The notes under the pieces: model-generated
Told to the model about the DNA's origin: nothing
The model's input: the letters and a program-made list of their open reading frames with translations, nothing else
The model's database searches: none
Virus record (IMG/VR): IMGVR_UViG_3300025127_000071
Coordinates: 1-45,954 of that record
DNA: 45,954 nucleotides
Strand: one strand, 5' to 3'
Source: a virus
Made by a program: the position numbers and the translations under genes
Shown here: one piece after another, positions 7,322 through 18,800 of the stretch
Numbering within the stretch: position 1 is the first letter of the stretch
Layout of the letters: each line of letters opens with the position of its first letter

Positions 7322-7462
7322 TTATTTTTTACAAGTACATTGCGCTATTGGACACTCGTCAACGTTTACTATTAGTTTTGAAACTAGCCAGTTCCATTTA
7401 CACATTAACTTCTTCCACCACAACTGTAGTGCTAAACCTATTTTTACTAAAAATTTTCCCAT
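7322..7462 (-). CDS. Small Trp/Lys-rich protein with Cys C-terminus (46 aa)
   Basis: The frame starts MGKFLVKIGLALQLWWKK and ends in CPIAQCTCKK. It is the last gene of the minus-strand operon, 4 bases after the stop of the previous gene, and fills an otherwise empty 220-base stretch. The N-terminal half can form an amphipathic, possibly membrane-associated helix; the C-terminus has three cysteines (CxxxCxC) that could bind metal. No family is recognised, and the role is unknown. Confidence 0.55.
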   Translation of the reverse strand: MGKFLVKIGLALQLWWKKLMCKWNWLVSKLIVNVDECPIAQCTCKK

Positions 7463-7466
7463 AATT

Positions 7467-7727
7467 TTATTGTTCTACTATTGATTTTTCTTTTTTACCA
7501 AACTCTGGTTTATTCTTTTTTTCTTTCATTGCTTTTATAGCTGCATCTGACATTGGCATATCTCCGTCATCTAAAGGTCTCATTTTAATTTTACCATTGT
7601 CACAATAAAATTCTCCTTTTTCTCTTGCAGCTTCTTTTTTTCCGCCTGGCTTTTTTAAATATGGTTTTTCCCAAGCTGCCCAAGCCGTTGCGCACTTGTC
7701 TTGTCTAAATGGTGAATTACTTTTCAT
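7467..7727 (-). CDS. Small basic SP-motif protein (86 aa)
   Basis: Begins MKSNSPFRQDKCATAWAAWE: an SPF motif directly after the start, then a Cys-Ala-rich helix with tryptophans, then a charged, probably disordered Lys/Glu tail (KAMKEKKNKPEFGKKEKS). The SP-start plus Cys-Ala helix pattern recurs in several small genes of this operon and in the 42-45 kb block, suggesting a related set. The gene is one base after the upstream stop codon. Function unknown; virion-associated is a guess. Confidence 0.6.
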   Translation of the reverse strand: MKSNSPFRQDKCATAWAAWEKPYLKKPGGKKEAAREKGEFYCDNGKIKMRPLDDGDMPMSDAAIKAMKEKKNKPEFGKKEKSIVEQ

Positions 7728-7728
7728 T

Positions 7729-7971
7729 TTATAATTTTGTTATATAGTTACCTTTTTTATCTTTTTTTACTGTAGAATAATCTTGAGCACTAAGCTGTGG
7801 ATATTTTCCAGTTTGTTTTTTAACTTCTTTTTCTAACTCAAACTCTTCTACATAATCTCCAGGCTTGTATTTATTAGAAACTCTTATAGTATCTTTTACT
7901 TTTTCTCTAGGATCTTTTTCTTTGGGCAGCGGGGATTTACTGCTAAAAATTTTTTGAAATGGTGAACTCAT
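7729..7971 (-). CDS. Small charged SP-motif protein (80 aa)
   Basis: Opens with MSSPFQKIFSSKSPLPKEKD, so it carries two SP motifs (SPF, SPL) in the first 16 residues, followed by a Lys/Glu-rich segment with short beta-like patches (YVEEFELEKEV). It overlaps the upstream gene by 4 bases (ATGA). No known domain recognised; the SP motifs tie it to the other small proteins described here. Confidence 0.6.
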   Translation of the reverse strand: MSSPFQKIFSSKSPLPKEKDPREKVKDTIRVSNKYKPGDYVEEFELEKEVKKQTGKYPQLSAQDYSTVKKDKKGNYITKL

Positions 7972-8252
7972 GATTTTTTTGATTTATTTTTTTGACAAAA
8001 GTTTCGAGCAGCTTCTACACTACCGAAACCCCACTTTTTTAGTGCCATTGCTTTTTTAGTTGGTTCGCCTTTAGCATCTTTCATTGCTCCAGCCATACCA
8101 GCAAACCTACAAGCAAATGACACTCTTCGCTTGTTAGTTCCTTTTGTGAGTCTTTTACCTAACGTTTTACCTGTATCTCTCTTATGCTCTGCGCGCATAG
8201 CTTTATTTTGCTTTTCGTAAGCTTTTTCTTTTATTTGATTAGGTGATTTCAT
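7968..8252 (-). CDS. Small basic protein, DUF6321-like C-terminal motif (94 aa)
   Basis: Starts MKSPNQIKEKAYEKQNK (SP motif at the N-terminus) and ends with a conserved-looking block: RRVSFACRFAGMAGAMKD (about 42-59), then KKAMALKKWGFGSVEAARNFC (65-85). That block, with 'RFxGM...MKDxxGxPTxxAxALxxWxxGS', is familiar from a widespread family of small proteins in marine and algal viruses (DUF6321-like, from memory). It overlaps the amidase gene by 4 bases. The biochemical role of the family is unknown. High basic content fits nucleic-acid or virion binding. Confidence 0.65.
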   Translation of the reverse strand: MKSPNQIKEKAYEKQNKAMRAEHKRDTGKTLGKRLTKGTNKRRVSFACRFAGMAGAMKDAKGEPTKKAMALKKWGFGSVEAARNFCQKNKSKKS

Positions 8253-8656
8253 ATGTTACAATATTCTTTATTTGCATCAAAACAAGGACAGGCTTTGTTA
8301 GCAAACTCTCTGTGTCCGTGTATTGTTGCGTCAGGATGTAGTCTCTTTAATGTTTTAAGTAAGTATAAGAGACTTTCTTTTTGATCTCGTGTTCTAGTAT
8401 CTTTTGGCTCCATATCAGCATCTAAACCGCCAATATAACAAACGCCTATACTGTGTTTATTTCTTCCTTTTACATGCGCACCTATGTCTTGCACAGGTCT
8501 TCCGTATTCGATAGATCCATCTATTCTAACTACATAGTGATAACCTATGCACCTCCAACCTCTATCTTTATGCCACTTATCAATTGTAGCGGCAGATATT
8601 TTATTACCTTCTTTTGTAGCAGAACAATGAATAATTATTTCATTTATTGTTCTCAT
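8249..8656 (-). CDS. N-acetylmuramoyl-L-alanine amidase (T7 lysozyme-like endolysin)
   Basis: A 135-residue single-domain amidase_2 protein close in size to T7 lysozyme (151 aa). Zinc ligands are evident: H10 in IIIHCSAT, H113 in TIHGHREF and C123 in KACPCFD. The GYHYVVRIDGSIEYGRP segment (38-54) is the usual core strand region. It cleaves the amide bond between muramic acid and the stem peptide during lysis. There is no signal peptide, so it would need a holin for access. Its start overlaps the end of a small one-helix membrane protein gene by 17 bases, which is a plausible holin partner. Confidence 0.93.
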   Translation of the reverse strand: MRTINEIIIHCSATKEGNKISAATIDKWHKDRGWRCIGYHYVVRIDGSIEYGRPVQDIGAHVKGRNKHSIGVCYIGGLDADMEPKDTRTRDQKESLLYLLKTLKRLHPDATIHGHREFANKACPCFDANKEYCNI

Positions 8657-8804
8657 TATTTTTTACATTTTTCCATTTAGATACAGTGTATCCTATAGTT
8701 ACTACTAGCAAAAGTATTTTTAAACCGTCTTCAATGTGAGTAAAAGTTGTAACACTTAGGGTGCCTACGTTCATAGCATAAAGCTTGATATCTGATATAC
8801 TCAT
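8640..8804 (-). CDS. Small one-helix membrane protein, candidate holin (54 aa)
   Basis: The frame starts MSISDIKLYAMNVGTLSVTT and contains one hydrophobic segment at about 28-42 (GLKILLLVVTIGYTV) followed by a basic tail (SKWKNVKNNENNK). Its ATG overlaps the upstream TAA (TAATG) and its end overlaps the amidase start, so it is coupled to the endolysin. Size, topology and position fit a small holin or holin-like lysis protein; similar short proteins precede phage amidases in marine podoviruses (from memory). No signature proves it. Confidence 0.65.
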   Translation of the reverse strand: MSISDIKLYAMNVGTLSVTTFTHIEDGLKILLLVVTIGYTVSKWKNVKNNENNK

Positions 8805-9328
8805 TATTCTCCACATTTTTTAGACGGATCATCAACTCTTCGCCAGTCTTCTTTTTCAAACCAATCGCGTAGTGTAGCTCCTTTTTTACGAGCACCTTTA
8901 ACATTTGTTTTAGACGATCTTTTATATTTACCTTTTGCGCCAGCAGATTTTTTAGAACTAACTAGCTTCTGTCTTTCTTCTTTACTCATGCTGCGTATTT
9001 TAGCTGCAGGTAAACAAGTTTTAGTCGTACCACCACCTTTTTGTTTTTTAAGCGGTGTATTTTTCATTTCTTCTATATGCCTTTCAACAACTTTAGCTTG
9101 ACCTAAGTGCATTTTAGAAGCTTTTCTTAATTGACCAGCTACATCTTTTAAAGTTTCTTTTTTTGCCAATGGAGCATTACGCATTTTTTTAGCATTAGCT
9201 AAACCTTCTTTATTACCGCCACCTCTACCTGCTACAGCAGCTGTTCTATTTCGCATTTTATTCCAAGGCTTTGAGTGCATTACAGTTGCAGCACAATGCT
9301 GGAAAGGAGTTCCTTGTTCGTATGCCAT
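8804..9328 (-). CDS. Basic protein, DUF5872-like C-terminus (174 aa)
   Basis: A highly basic protein beginning MAYEQGTPFQHCAATVMHS, with a central helical part, a Lys/Ser/Gly-rich low-complexity region (about 100-150) and a C-terminal GATLRDWFEKEDWRRVDD block ending in KKCGE. That end resembles the short Trp-rich C-termini of DUF5872-type viral proteins (from memory). It is coupled by 1-base overlaps on both sides. No enzyme motif. It could bind DNA or be packaged; function unknown. Confidence 0.6.
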   Translation of the reverse strand: MAYEQGTPFQHCAATVMHSKPWNKMRNRTAAVAGRGGGNKEGLANAKKMRNAPLAKKETLKDVAGQLRKASKMHLGQAKVVERHIEEMKNTPLKKQKGGGTTKTCLPAAKIRSMSKEERQKLVSSKKSAGAKGKYKRSSKTNVKGARKKGATLRDWFEKEDWRRVDDPSKKCGE

Positions 9329-9570
9329 TATTTCTTATCTAATTTACGCATAGCTTTATTTCTAGCACACTTCATTTTTTTAGCGTAGCTAGGATTTTTC
9401 TTGCGGTTAAACACTATTTGCTGGTTTAAACTACCAACAATTTTCTTTTTATTACCTTTTCTACTTTTGATAAGCCAATCAGCTAAAGCTTCACAGCTAA
9501 GATCTTTAAACTTACCTTTAGCATCTGGTGCATCAGAGTCTTTCCACTCAGGTCTTTTTTCTTTTGCCAT
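9328..9570 (-). CDS. Small basic protein (80 aa)
   Basis: The middle reads ALADWLIKSRKGNKKKIVGS then NQQIVFNRKKNPSYAKKMK, a motif set I associate with small conserved proteins of marine phages without known function. It is strongly basic, has two cysteines, no membrane segment and no SP motif. It overlaps the upstream gene by 23 bases and the downstream one by a single base. Likely made together with its neighbours; role unknown. Confidence 0.6.
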   Translation of the reverse strand: MAKEKRPEWKDSDAPDAKGKFKDLSCEALADWLIKSRKGNKKKIVGSLNQQIVFNRKKNPSYAKKMKCARNKAMRKLDKK

Positions 9571-9727
9571 TACAGTCTTGCATGTTTATAAACCAGTTAG
9601 CTAATTGCTTATCACGGCCAGTAGCTTCTTTTCTAGCTTTTAGTTTTTTAACTTTAGCACACGTTACATCGCCTCCGTATAATTTATTAATACGAGCTTT
9701 TAAAACACCACGATATGCTTTTGCCAT
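9548..9727 (-). CDS. Small basic protein (59 aa)
   Basis: The frame starts MAKAYRGVLKARINKLYGGD and includes VTCAKVKKLKARKEATGRDK and LANWFINMQDCNG. Start and stop are coupled with the neighbours (TAATG at 9727; 23-base overlap at 9548-9570). It resembles the adjacent small proteins in basic charge and its paired cysteines. No domain recognised. Confidence 0.55.
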   Translation of the reverse strand: MAKAYRGVLKARINKLYGGDVTCAKVKKLKARKEATGRDKQLANWFINMQDCNGKRKKT

Positions 9728-9882
9728 TATTTCTTTTTACCTCCGCCAAACTTACTTGGACCACCAGCTTTAGTGCATCGTACACCCCAGCCTGAAGCGT
9801 AAGCGCTAGGCCAAACTTTAAATTTTCTTTTTGCTGCAGCTTTACAAGCTGAACTTATTTTACCATATAAAGGACTACTCAT
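9727..9882 (-). CDS. Small SP-motif protein, DUF5872-like (51 aa)
   Basis: The frame MSSPLYGKISSACKAAAKRK continues into FKVWPSAYASGWGVRC and a Gly/Lys-rich tail. The 'KxKVxPSAYAxGxxVxxC' string is typical of DUF5872-like viral proteins (from memory). It carries the N-terminal SPL motif and Cys-Ala helix shared with other genes here. Its start overlaps the end of the 3088-aa gene by 8 bases and its stop overlaps the next ATG. Confidence 0.65.
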   Translation of the reverse strand: MSSPLYGKISSACKAAAKRKFKVWPSAYASGWGVRCTKAGGPSKFGGGKKK

Positions 9883-12800
9883 CTTTTTTCTTTTTTTGTA
9901 ATGCGATTATTTTTTTAACTCTATCTTCTTCGTAACGAAGTTTTTTAATTTCAGCTCTTGTTAAACCTAAATTTAACAACATTTGTTTTTGTTGCGCTGC
10001 AGTTGTTTCTTTTTTCATATTAGAAACATCTAGATCATATTGCTGCTCAGGTGTTAAAGGTTTTACAGGATCAAATCCTCCGTAATAACCAAGACCAACG
10101 TCCCATGTTGACCAACCTAAGGCTAAAGCAACTTTTTGCCACTTTTCAGATCGCTCACTCATTATAGCCCTAATATTATTTAATTTTTGAATAGCTCTAT
10201 CTAGAGGTATATTAGTTAAACCAGACACAACTTGAGCACCAGCTAAATAAGCAGGATTATCTAAACTAAAACCTTTTTCTTTCATCAACTCTCTATCCCA
10301 AGTAAACGTATTTGCTGCAGTTCTTAATTTTCTAAACTTAGAATCTAGTGGTGGTGAAAAATCAAACAAATCATAAACAGCTTTAACAAACTTAGGTGAC
10401 TTTTTGTTATTTTCTCTAGCTAATGTTATTAAAGAATTTTTAAGTGCTAATGCAGCTTTACCTTGTATACCTAATCCTGATAGTAGTGAATCAGCCATAC
10501 CGTTAGCTATTCTACCTGCTTTATCCTCTTTCTTTTCATCTTCTTCATCTTCACCAAACGCTTCAGCAAACAAAGCATTTTGCAACGCGTTAAATATAAG
10601 GTTTTGAGCTACACCATAAAAAGCAATTGTACCTATGTGTTTTTTCCAATCACCTCTGCCGTTTATTAAATCTTGTGTAGATCTTTTTATAATACGAGCA
10701 TATTGCATTGGTGTATTAGCAAAAGCCAAAACAACTCGACCAGCACCACTAGCTTGTTGTTGTGATATTTTACTAGGATTACTTGACTGCTGATTTACCT
10801 CTGCTATTTGGTAAAAATCTTCAAAAGCTTTCTCCTCTGCAAGTTTTTGATCCATACCTTGTGCAAGATACATGTCTAATTGATTTCTATAAAAAGCAGC
10901 GCCACCAGTCGCTATAGCAAAACTATCAGCAAATCTTGTAAGAACAAAACCCTTATTAAGTAATAAACCTAAAACTGATTTAGCTTTATTAGAACTATCC
11001 GCGACAGCGTCTGCTATTTCAGATTCACTTACATTTATTCTCAAGCCATTACGTCTTTCAACTAAATAAGGAGAGTTCATTAATGTTTGAAAATCTTTCC
11101 AATATTGCTTTTGATTTAAAAAAGCTTTAGCTGAATTTAACAAATTATTGTTTCCAACACCTATAAAGTTGACTGCTGAAAGAGTCTGTAAGACGGCTGA
11201 TCTAGTGTTAAGGAACATAATAGCACCAACAGAATTATTAAGCCAATCTAGCAGCTGATTAACAACTCTAGAACCGCCTAGAGGTCTATTAGAACCTGAT
11301 TTCATACGCCTAAGTGTATCACGCAATGCTTCTACGTACTTAGGACCGTACGCGGCTTCTAGCTTGTTCATGTTCTTTTCAGAAAATATAATGTCTACAT
11401 TTTCTTGCCACTCTTGTAAATACTCTTTTCTATTAACTTTGTTTATATCATTTAAAATATCCGAAGTTATATTACCACCTACCCAATCTTTACCGGGTGC
11501 AGGATATGGTTTGCCTTTTTGTATTTTTAAAAGCTCATCTACAAACGTATTAAGCTCAGCATCGTTGTCTATAATAGCGTTTAAAGCTTTTGAATCTGTT
11601 TTAGAAAGTCCAGGAATAGTTAAACCTTGTCTACTCCACGCTGCAACTCTAATTGCTTGCGAAAAAGTAAATCCACCATAACCAACTTCTTTACTTAAAC
11701 TTTTAGGTAATGTTTTTAAGTTTCTTTTTAAAGCTTTAAAATCATTAGCAGCTTGTATTTTAGCTTTTGTTACTGCCATTTCAGCCCTGTTATAAGTATC
11801 TATTAAATTCTTTCTATAAAAATCTAATTGAGCATCACCTTTTTTACCTTTACCTAATGTCTTGTAAAGTAAACCTAAAAAGTCTTCAGCAGACGGTGTA
11901 GTAAAGAAATTAAATCTACCTTTCTTTCTACCCACTGTTTGAGCTTTAGCCTTTGAGTACTCTTTGTATGTTTCAATACCTGTAGAGCTTTCTATTATAT
12001 CGTTAAATATTTGATCAAATACTTTTCTTTTGCTAAACTTAGCTATTTGAACCTCTGAATCTACATCAACTTGACTTAAAACTTCTTGCACTGCTTCTAC
12101 ATTTTTATAAGCGTCATCCGCAAAATAAAAATCATTATAGCCTTGAGCAGCTTTACCAGCAACCCAATTACCCTTAGCAGCTGGTGATCCATCAGCTAAG
12201 CCTGTTATATTTTCTATAGGTAAGTTTAAACCAATACCATCTAAAAATGTTTTTATAGCTTGAGCTGAAGCTTGTGGTCTTGCTGTTAAAACAAATATAT
12301 CTTTGCTACCAAATTTGTCTTGACGTCGTAAAGCTAGATCAGCTAGTGGTCCTTTAGCGGTACCTTTTGAAACGTTTTCAAAATTACTAAAATCAAATGT
12401 AGCGCCTTCTGATTCAAGTTGTAGGGCTTGAGCTGCGAACTGAGCTGCTGATATCTCTGTACTAGTTCCGTCTAGTTTATTTACTATAACTTTTTCTTTG
12501 GTTTTAGCAAGCGTATCATCAAAATCAAATACGCTAATACCTTTTTTAGGTGTATCTAATGATCTAGCTTTTCTAGCCGCTTGATCATAAGTGCCTAAAA
12601 TAGTAAGCTGTTCAGCTATAGTCATTTCAGGATTTACTTTACCACCGTATGTTTTAGTGTTTCTTTTACTAGCTTTTAATTCTAAAGAAGCAATTGGCTC
12701 ATAAGCTTTTATTCTAGCTTGCGTAAGCTTAGCTATGTTATGAGTAATCATTTCTTTTTGCACTTCTGCTTTTTGAGTGTCGTTCAGCTTAAAGTAATTA

Positions 12801-15800
12801 GCTTCGCCAAACAGTCTATTAGAAACTACCTCTATCATACCATGTGGATCAAACTTTTTAATAGCAGCTTTATCCATAGTAACGTCAACTTCTAAGTCGC
12901 CTTTTATTTGCTCGCTTATTAAAGAATTTTGAGCATATACTATATTAGGATTTCTTTTGCTTTCTCTGGTTTCAACACCTACATTCATTATTTCAGCAAA
13001 AGTTTTACCATTAAAATCTTTAATAGTATTAAGATTTATGCCAGGTCCCTCTATAAAATCTTGAACTGCTGCAAATCTTCTTATACCAGCGTTTGGTGTC
13101 ATAATACTAACTCCTGGTGGTAATGTAGAACTTAAGCCTGCACGATCTAATTTAACATCGTCAGCTTTTGATAAGAGAGTCTGAAAGTAATTAGCTCTAA
13201 CGCCTTTCATAACTTCTTTAACTTGTCCGTTTTTAATAGCCCAAATCAAGCTACCACCTACGACAGAAGCTGGTGGACTATGTTCTTCTCTATATTTTTC
13301 TTTTCCACCTATTTGATTAGATTTACCTTCACTAGCAAATTGAGGATCAACTGATGCCGAATTTATTTGACCCGCTATTTTAGTAAGACCAGTTGTTGCT
13401 TGATAAGATCCTTCTATAATCATGCTCGCAAACTTAATAGAAACTGGATTAGCTTCAACCATTGCTTCTAGTTTTAAAGCAACTGATTCTAAAACATTTA
13501 AATTATCTTTAGCTTGTTTCGCCGCTTCTTTGGTTCTAGCGTTTTTAGCTCTAACTCTTTTAGCTTTTATTTTGCTTTTTTGTGTATTAGCATTAGCAGC
13601 TTCTTTTGCCGCTATATAAGCTGGATCTTTTTGCCCGTAATAAAGTCTATTTCTATCTGCTACTAATGTAACACCAGGTCCAAACTTTTTTTCAATTTGA
13701 GCGGGAGTTGGTGGTTTAAAATTCTTTTTACCTGTTTTACTACTAGTGCTTGTGTAAACACCTGGTATTGTTTTTCCGTTTGTTAATTCGTAAACAACAT
13801 TACCATTTTTAAGCCTAGTTCTTATTGCGCCTGAATTTTGTAAAACTCCTGCTTCAAATACGTCTAAATCAAAATTAGGATCACTTTCAATTATTTCTAA
13901 AAGCTCTGCTTGTAGTGCAGCTCTATTTTCTGCTGTAATTGTAAGATTAGGTAAATTTAAAAGTTTATTAACAGCTTGTTTGGTTTTAGCGCTTGCAATG
14001 CCCTCTAGCTGTTGTTTACCTTCTTTGCTATCAACTTTTACTTTAGTTTTTAATGCTTTTTCGTAATCAAAATCTTGACCAGCTAGCTTACTAAACTTAA
14101 CGCCTGTTGCAGATCGCTCAACAGCATCAGGTACAGCTTGTTCAAATACTCTATTTCTAAGTGACAGTGCTATTAAACCTTTTATTGTTTGAGCTTCACT
14201 AGCTCTATACACAGGTTTTTCCATGTCACCTAATAAAGCTTTGTAATCATTAAGAGTTTTGCTTTTGTCTAAAACAAATTTACCTTTATCGTTTTTCTTA
14301 TATAAAGCTTTTTTTACGTTGTCAGGTATAAACGTGGCTTTTCCACTATTTGGAGCAAATGCATCTGGAAGATTATTAAAATCTCTTTGAGCATTAGCGT
14401 CTAAATACTGTTTGATAGCAGTTAAAGCTCCAGAAGTAGCATCTTTTTTTGCTATGTTTTTAGTTTTATCTGTAAAAACTTTAGCAGGCATACCAGTTGC
14501 TTTTTCCATTAAAGCGGCTATTGCAGGTCCTATGTTTTTAGTTTGACCAAATGTTGTAACCGGTCCCATAGCAGCTAAGTCTTTAGCTATTGCCTCGTCA
14601 AACTGCTTTTGAACCTCTTCGTTTACTTCTGCCTCTGTTTTGCCTTCTGTTTTAACTCCTAGCTTACCAAGAAAATCTGGTGTAAACTTAGTAGTAGCTC
14701 TTGGTGATTGAGCTGTTCTAGTTTCAGTTTCTGTTTTTACATCAGAATCAGTATCACTATCTGTTGTAGTTGTAATATTTGAAGCTGCATCTATACCTTG
14801 ATCAATACCCTGCTCTACAGATTTAATACCTAATCTTTGTGCTAAGCTATTAGCTCTTACAAAACCTCTACTTGTAATAAACTTTTCTAAAGGTTGTTTA
14901 GCTTTAAACTCGTTATTAATCATTGTAGCTATATCAGACTTCATAGACTGAACAAACTCTTGTCTTGTAACACCTTTTTTAGCGTCTGCGGGTATAGGAT
15001 CATATAACGCTTTAGTTCTGCTTTCTACAAAACTATCAACTGTAGGTTTTATATCAGTAGCTAGCTCAGCTTCTAATCTTTGCTGTTTAGCACTTTTTAC
15101 AAAAGGCTTATCAAACTTTTTAGCTAATGCTTCACCTTCTTTTTGTAACTCTTGTATTTCTTTTACTTTAGTCTGTGCTTGTTGATCTTGCTCAGGTGTA
15201 AGTTTTCTAGACACTTTAGCATCAGCGGTAGAATCTTTTGTTCTATATTCTCTTTTAACAAGATCACCTTCTGCTCTTCCTTCTAATAAAGCTTCTTGAG
15301 CCTTACTCAAGCCTTTACCTTTTTCGATACTTTTATTGTAGTCTTTTACAAAATTGTAAACATCTCTACCAGTATCAAATCTAATATTTTTAATACCAGC
15401 AGCTTGAAGTGTTCTTCTAAAAGCATCACCTATTTTAGTAAATATATTTTCATTAAACTTTATATCGCCATTAACTATAGCATCACTAAATAAAGTTATT
15501 GCTTCTTCTCCTTTTATATTTGCGGCATCGTCTTTGTACGCAGCTAATCTTTTTCCATAGGCAGAGTTAGCGTCTACTTGTGAAGAGTCAATACCTTCTA
15601 AATAAGACTGCAGGCTTTTACCTAAAGCAACAGCCGTACCCTTGCTGTTTTGCACGGTGTTTCTAAGCACAGTGTGTAAAAATTCGTGAGCGCCAACGTT
15701 TACGTTACTATCTTCTAAAGATAACTCATTATTAACAAGTATTATTTCTTTACCAGTTTTTTTATCAAAAAGAACAACTCCGTGGTTAGCTGAGTTTTTT

Positions 15801-18800
15801 TCCTGCCAACCTTTTATTTTTTGTTCTTTAGCATACTCATTCATTTCTTGAGCATTACTAAAATCTTGAAACTCTATATTACCTCTACTTGATTTTTTTA
15901 TAGCAGTTCTAACGTTACCAGAGGTTTTAAATAAAGCTTCTTGCTTCATTATTTCTCGCAGCTGCTCTTTTGTTTCATTGAGCTCTGACTCTTCCTCTAC
16001 AGATAGATCTTTATCACCAATGTCAGCTATTTTTCTAGTAAGATTATCTCTTTTAATCATCAGATCAAGCATTTTTTCTCTTGTCTGTTGATCCATACCT
16101 TTAGGTATTTTATCACTAGCGTTTTTAATATTAGCTATATTTATAGAATCTTCTTGGTGTTGCTCTTTAGTATATTCTGTTCCGTCTGGATTTTTACCTC
16201 TTGCAAGTCTTTTATCTAACTCTTTTTGAGCATTATTAAAAAAGTTTGCATTTATTTGAGCTGCTGTCCCAAATTCACTGCTAGGTGCAAAATTAATAGC
16301 TACCTTTCTAGACAATGCTCTTATTTCTACAGTTGATTGTTTTGCTACACTTCCAGAAAAAGGTAACATAAAACCTACAATACCTCCAGCTTTACCGGCT
16401 TCTAGCGCAGCTTTACCGTCTACATATCTATAAGGACCACCACCGCCATCAACCATAGCTGCTTTTCCTAAACCACCTACTATTTCTTGTCCCCACTCAG
16501 TGATAAACTCTGTGCCCGCAGCCTCAGCTTTAGCTAAAGCTCCTGCGGTAACACCTTTTACAGCTTGTTTTAAGTCTCCAGCTATTATAGAAGCAAGACC
16601 GGTTTTACCTACTCCTAAGGCTTTTTGTGTTTTGGCTAATACTTTACCCGCACCAATTTTTTCCATAAAAGTTTGAACACCTGAAACCACAGCTGCTTCA
16701 CCCATTTTGTGGTATCTACCGTCTTTCAAGCCATCAACCAAGTAATCTCTTTGCTCGCGCTCTGTTAAATTGTCCCAAGCACCAGATCCGTTTTCAGCAT
16801 CGTAATCCACTTGAGCACCTGTCTCAGCAGCATCTATATAAGCGTCTCCGTACATAGTAATACCCATGGTAACAGTTCCTAAAGCTCCTAATACTGGAGC
16901 CAATGGGGGTGCAACCACAGATGCAATAGTTCCAGCCGTAGCCAAGCCTATTTGAGGTAAAGCTTCAGAAGTTGTTAACACAATATCACTCCATGTTATA
17001 TCACCATCACTTAAATCAGCTGTTTTGTATTTTAAATTCTCAAGATCATTTAATTTTATTTCATCAAGGTTTTGCTCTAAAGCTTCTGTCCAGCTTTTTT
17101 CTTCTTGTTCTAGTTTTTTAATTTTTTCCTCATAAGTTATTTTTTTACCATAATGAGAAAATAATTGACCTTCTTTAATTTTACCTTCAGCTTTTGCTTT
17201 TTGTAAAGCTTTTATATTGTCTCTGGCTAATTTAGCTCTTTGAGTATCATAACTAGCCATAGCTTTATCAAAACCACTACCTATACCTTTAGACCCTTTA
17301 GCGAAACCCTCTATTAAATCTGAGCTAGTTTCAGCAGCCCAATCTAAACCTGGCATTCCATTAAAAAAGTTAGAACGCTTGTCTAAAGTATTCAACCAAC
17401 TATTAGCTCTATCAAAAGAATTATCGGCTACTTGAAAAGCTTTATTACCTACAGCACCTATTTCTTTTACTCTATTACCGTAGTCTTCATTAGACTTTAT
17501 TTCTTTTATATAAATTTCTTTAAAATAATCTTCTAGCTCTTTATTAAAAGCATTATTACCTTCTGGTGTGTTTACATCGTGTTTTTTAAGAAGCTCTTGC
17601 TGTTTTGCAGCAACTAATGGGGCTAATTTTTCTCTAGTTTGAAGCTCTATTTTTTGTATTTGAGGATCAGCAGAAACAGCTTCTTGTATAGCCGCGTCTA
17701 ATTTTTCTTTTAAAGGAGCACTTCTTATGTTTTCTTTTTCTAAACCTCCTAAATTATCCCAAGCCTTTTGTCCATTTTTTTCTATCCACTTAGACTCAGC
17801 GTCTGCTGTTAATTGAGCAAAATTTATACCGTCAGAACTATTACCGTTTTCATCTGGAAGTATATATTTTGTATTAAAATCATTAACAGCTTCTGCAGTT
17901 GGAACAAGCTCTGTTGCTTTTACTAGTTGTATTCTATCTTCTCCAGTAAAAAACTTACTAAAGTCACTTTCTTCTGCTATAGTAAATTTACCTTCATCTA
18001 AAGATGCTTCGTATTTTTTTCTCTGCTCTTCTAGCTTAGTCCACTCTTCTTTAGAAGGCGTACCTTTTGGAACAACAGTCTTTCCACTTTTTTGAGTGTA
18101 GACCATTTGAAGATTTGGATATTTTTTAAAAAAATCTTCTTTGAGTTTTTGTTTTTTACTTGGTACTTTTTTACCGTCTACTATGTTATATCCTAAATAT
18201 TTTGAACTGCCACTCCACTCTTTCCAGCTCATTCCTTCAGGTTTAGTGGCTTTAAAAGCTTTTAAATAATCATTATAAGCTTCTTCTCCATAAGACCAAT
18301 CTTTTGTTATTTTTTCTCTTCCTGGCGTATAGTAACCGCCTTTCATGTCTCTATTTGTCTTAGTGGCATCGTCTAGTTTTTTCCACTTAGAATATTTTTC
18401 AAACTGTTCTTTATCACCATCAAAATCCTCTAAAGTTAAAGCAGCTCTTTTAGCTTTATTTTTTACTTTTACAGTTTTACCTTCTTTTTCATCAAAAACT
18501 ACATCCGAAGCTTTACTTGCTTTCTTGCCTTCTCTAGTTCTCCAACCGTCTGCTACATTAGTATATGCAATATCTGTTTCTTTTACTGTAGTTAATTTAG
18601 GTTGATTAGCTATTTCTTCATTTAGTTTTTTAACTTCTTCAACTTGTTTTTTATTAGCATTACGTTGAGCAAAGTATTTTTCTTTGTCAAAATCAGCGTG
18701 ACCAAATTCACTAGCCACGGCTATTTCAGAAACGCCTGAAGCTCTTGTCCAGTCGTTAGCACCTTCTTTTTTAGTATAATATTCTCCTTTACCTTCTTTG

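Noticed and set aside
7290-7484. Plus-strand 64-aa frame in the convergent gap
   Set aside because: Its sequence is the reverse of a better supported minus-strand gene (7322-7462) that is contiguous with the operon; it also runs through the end of the 7467-7727 gene.
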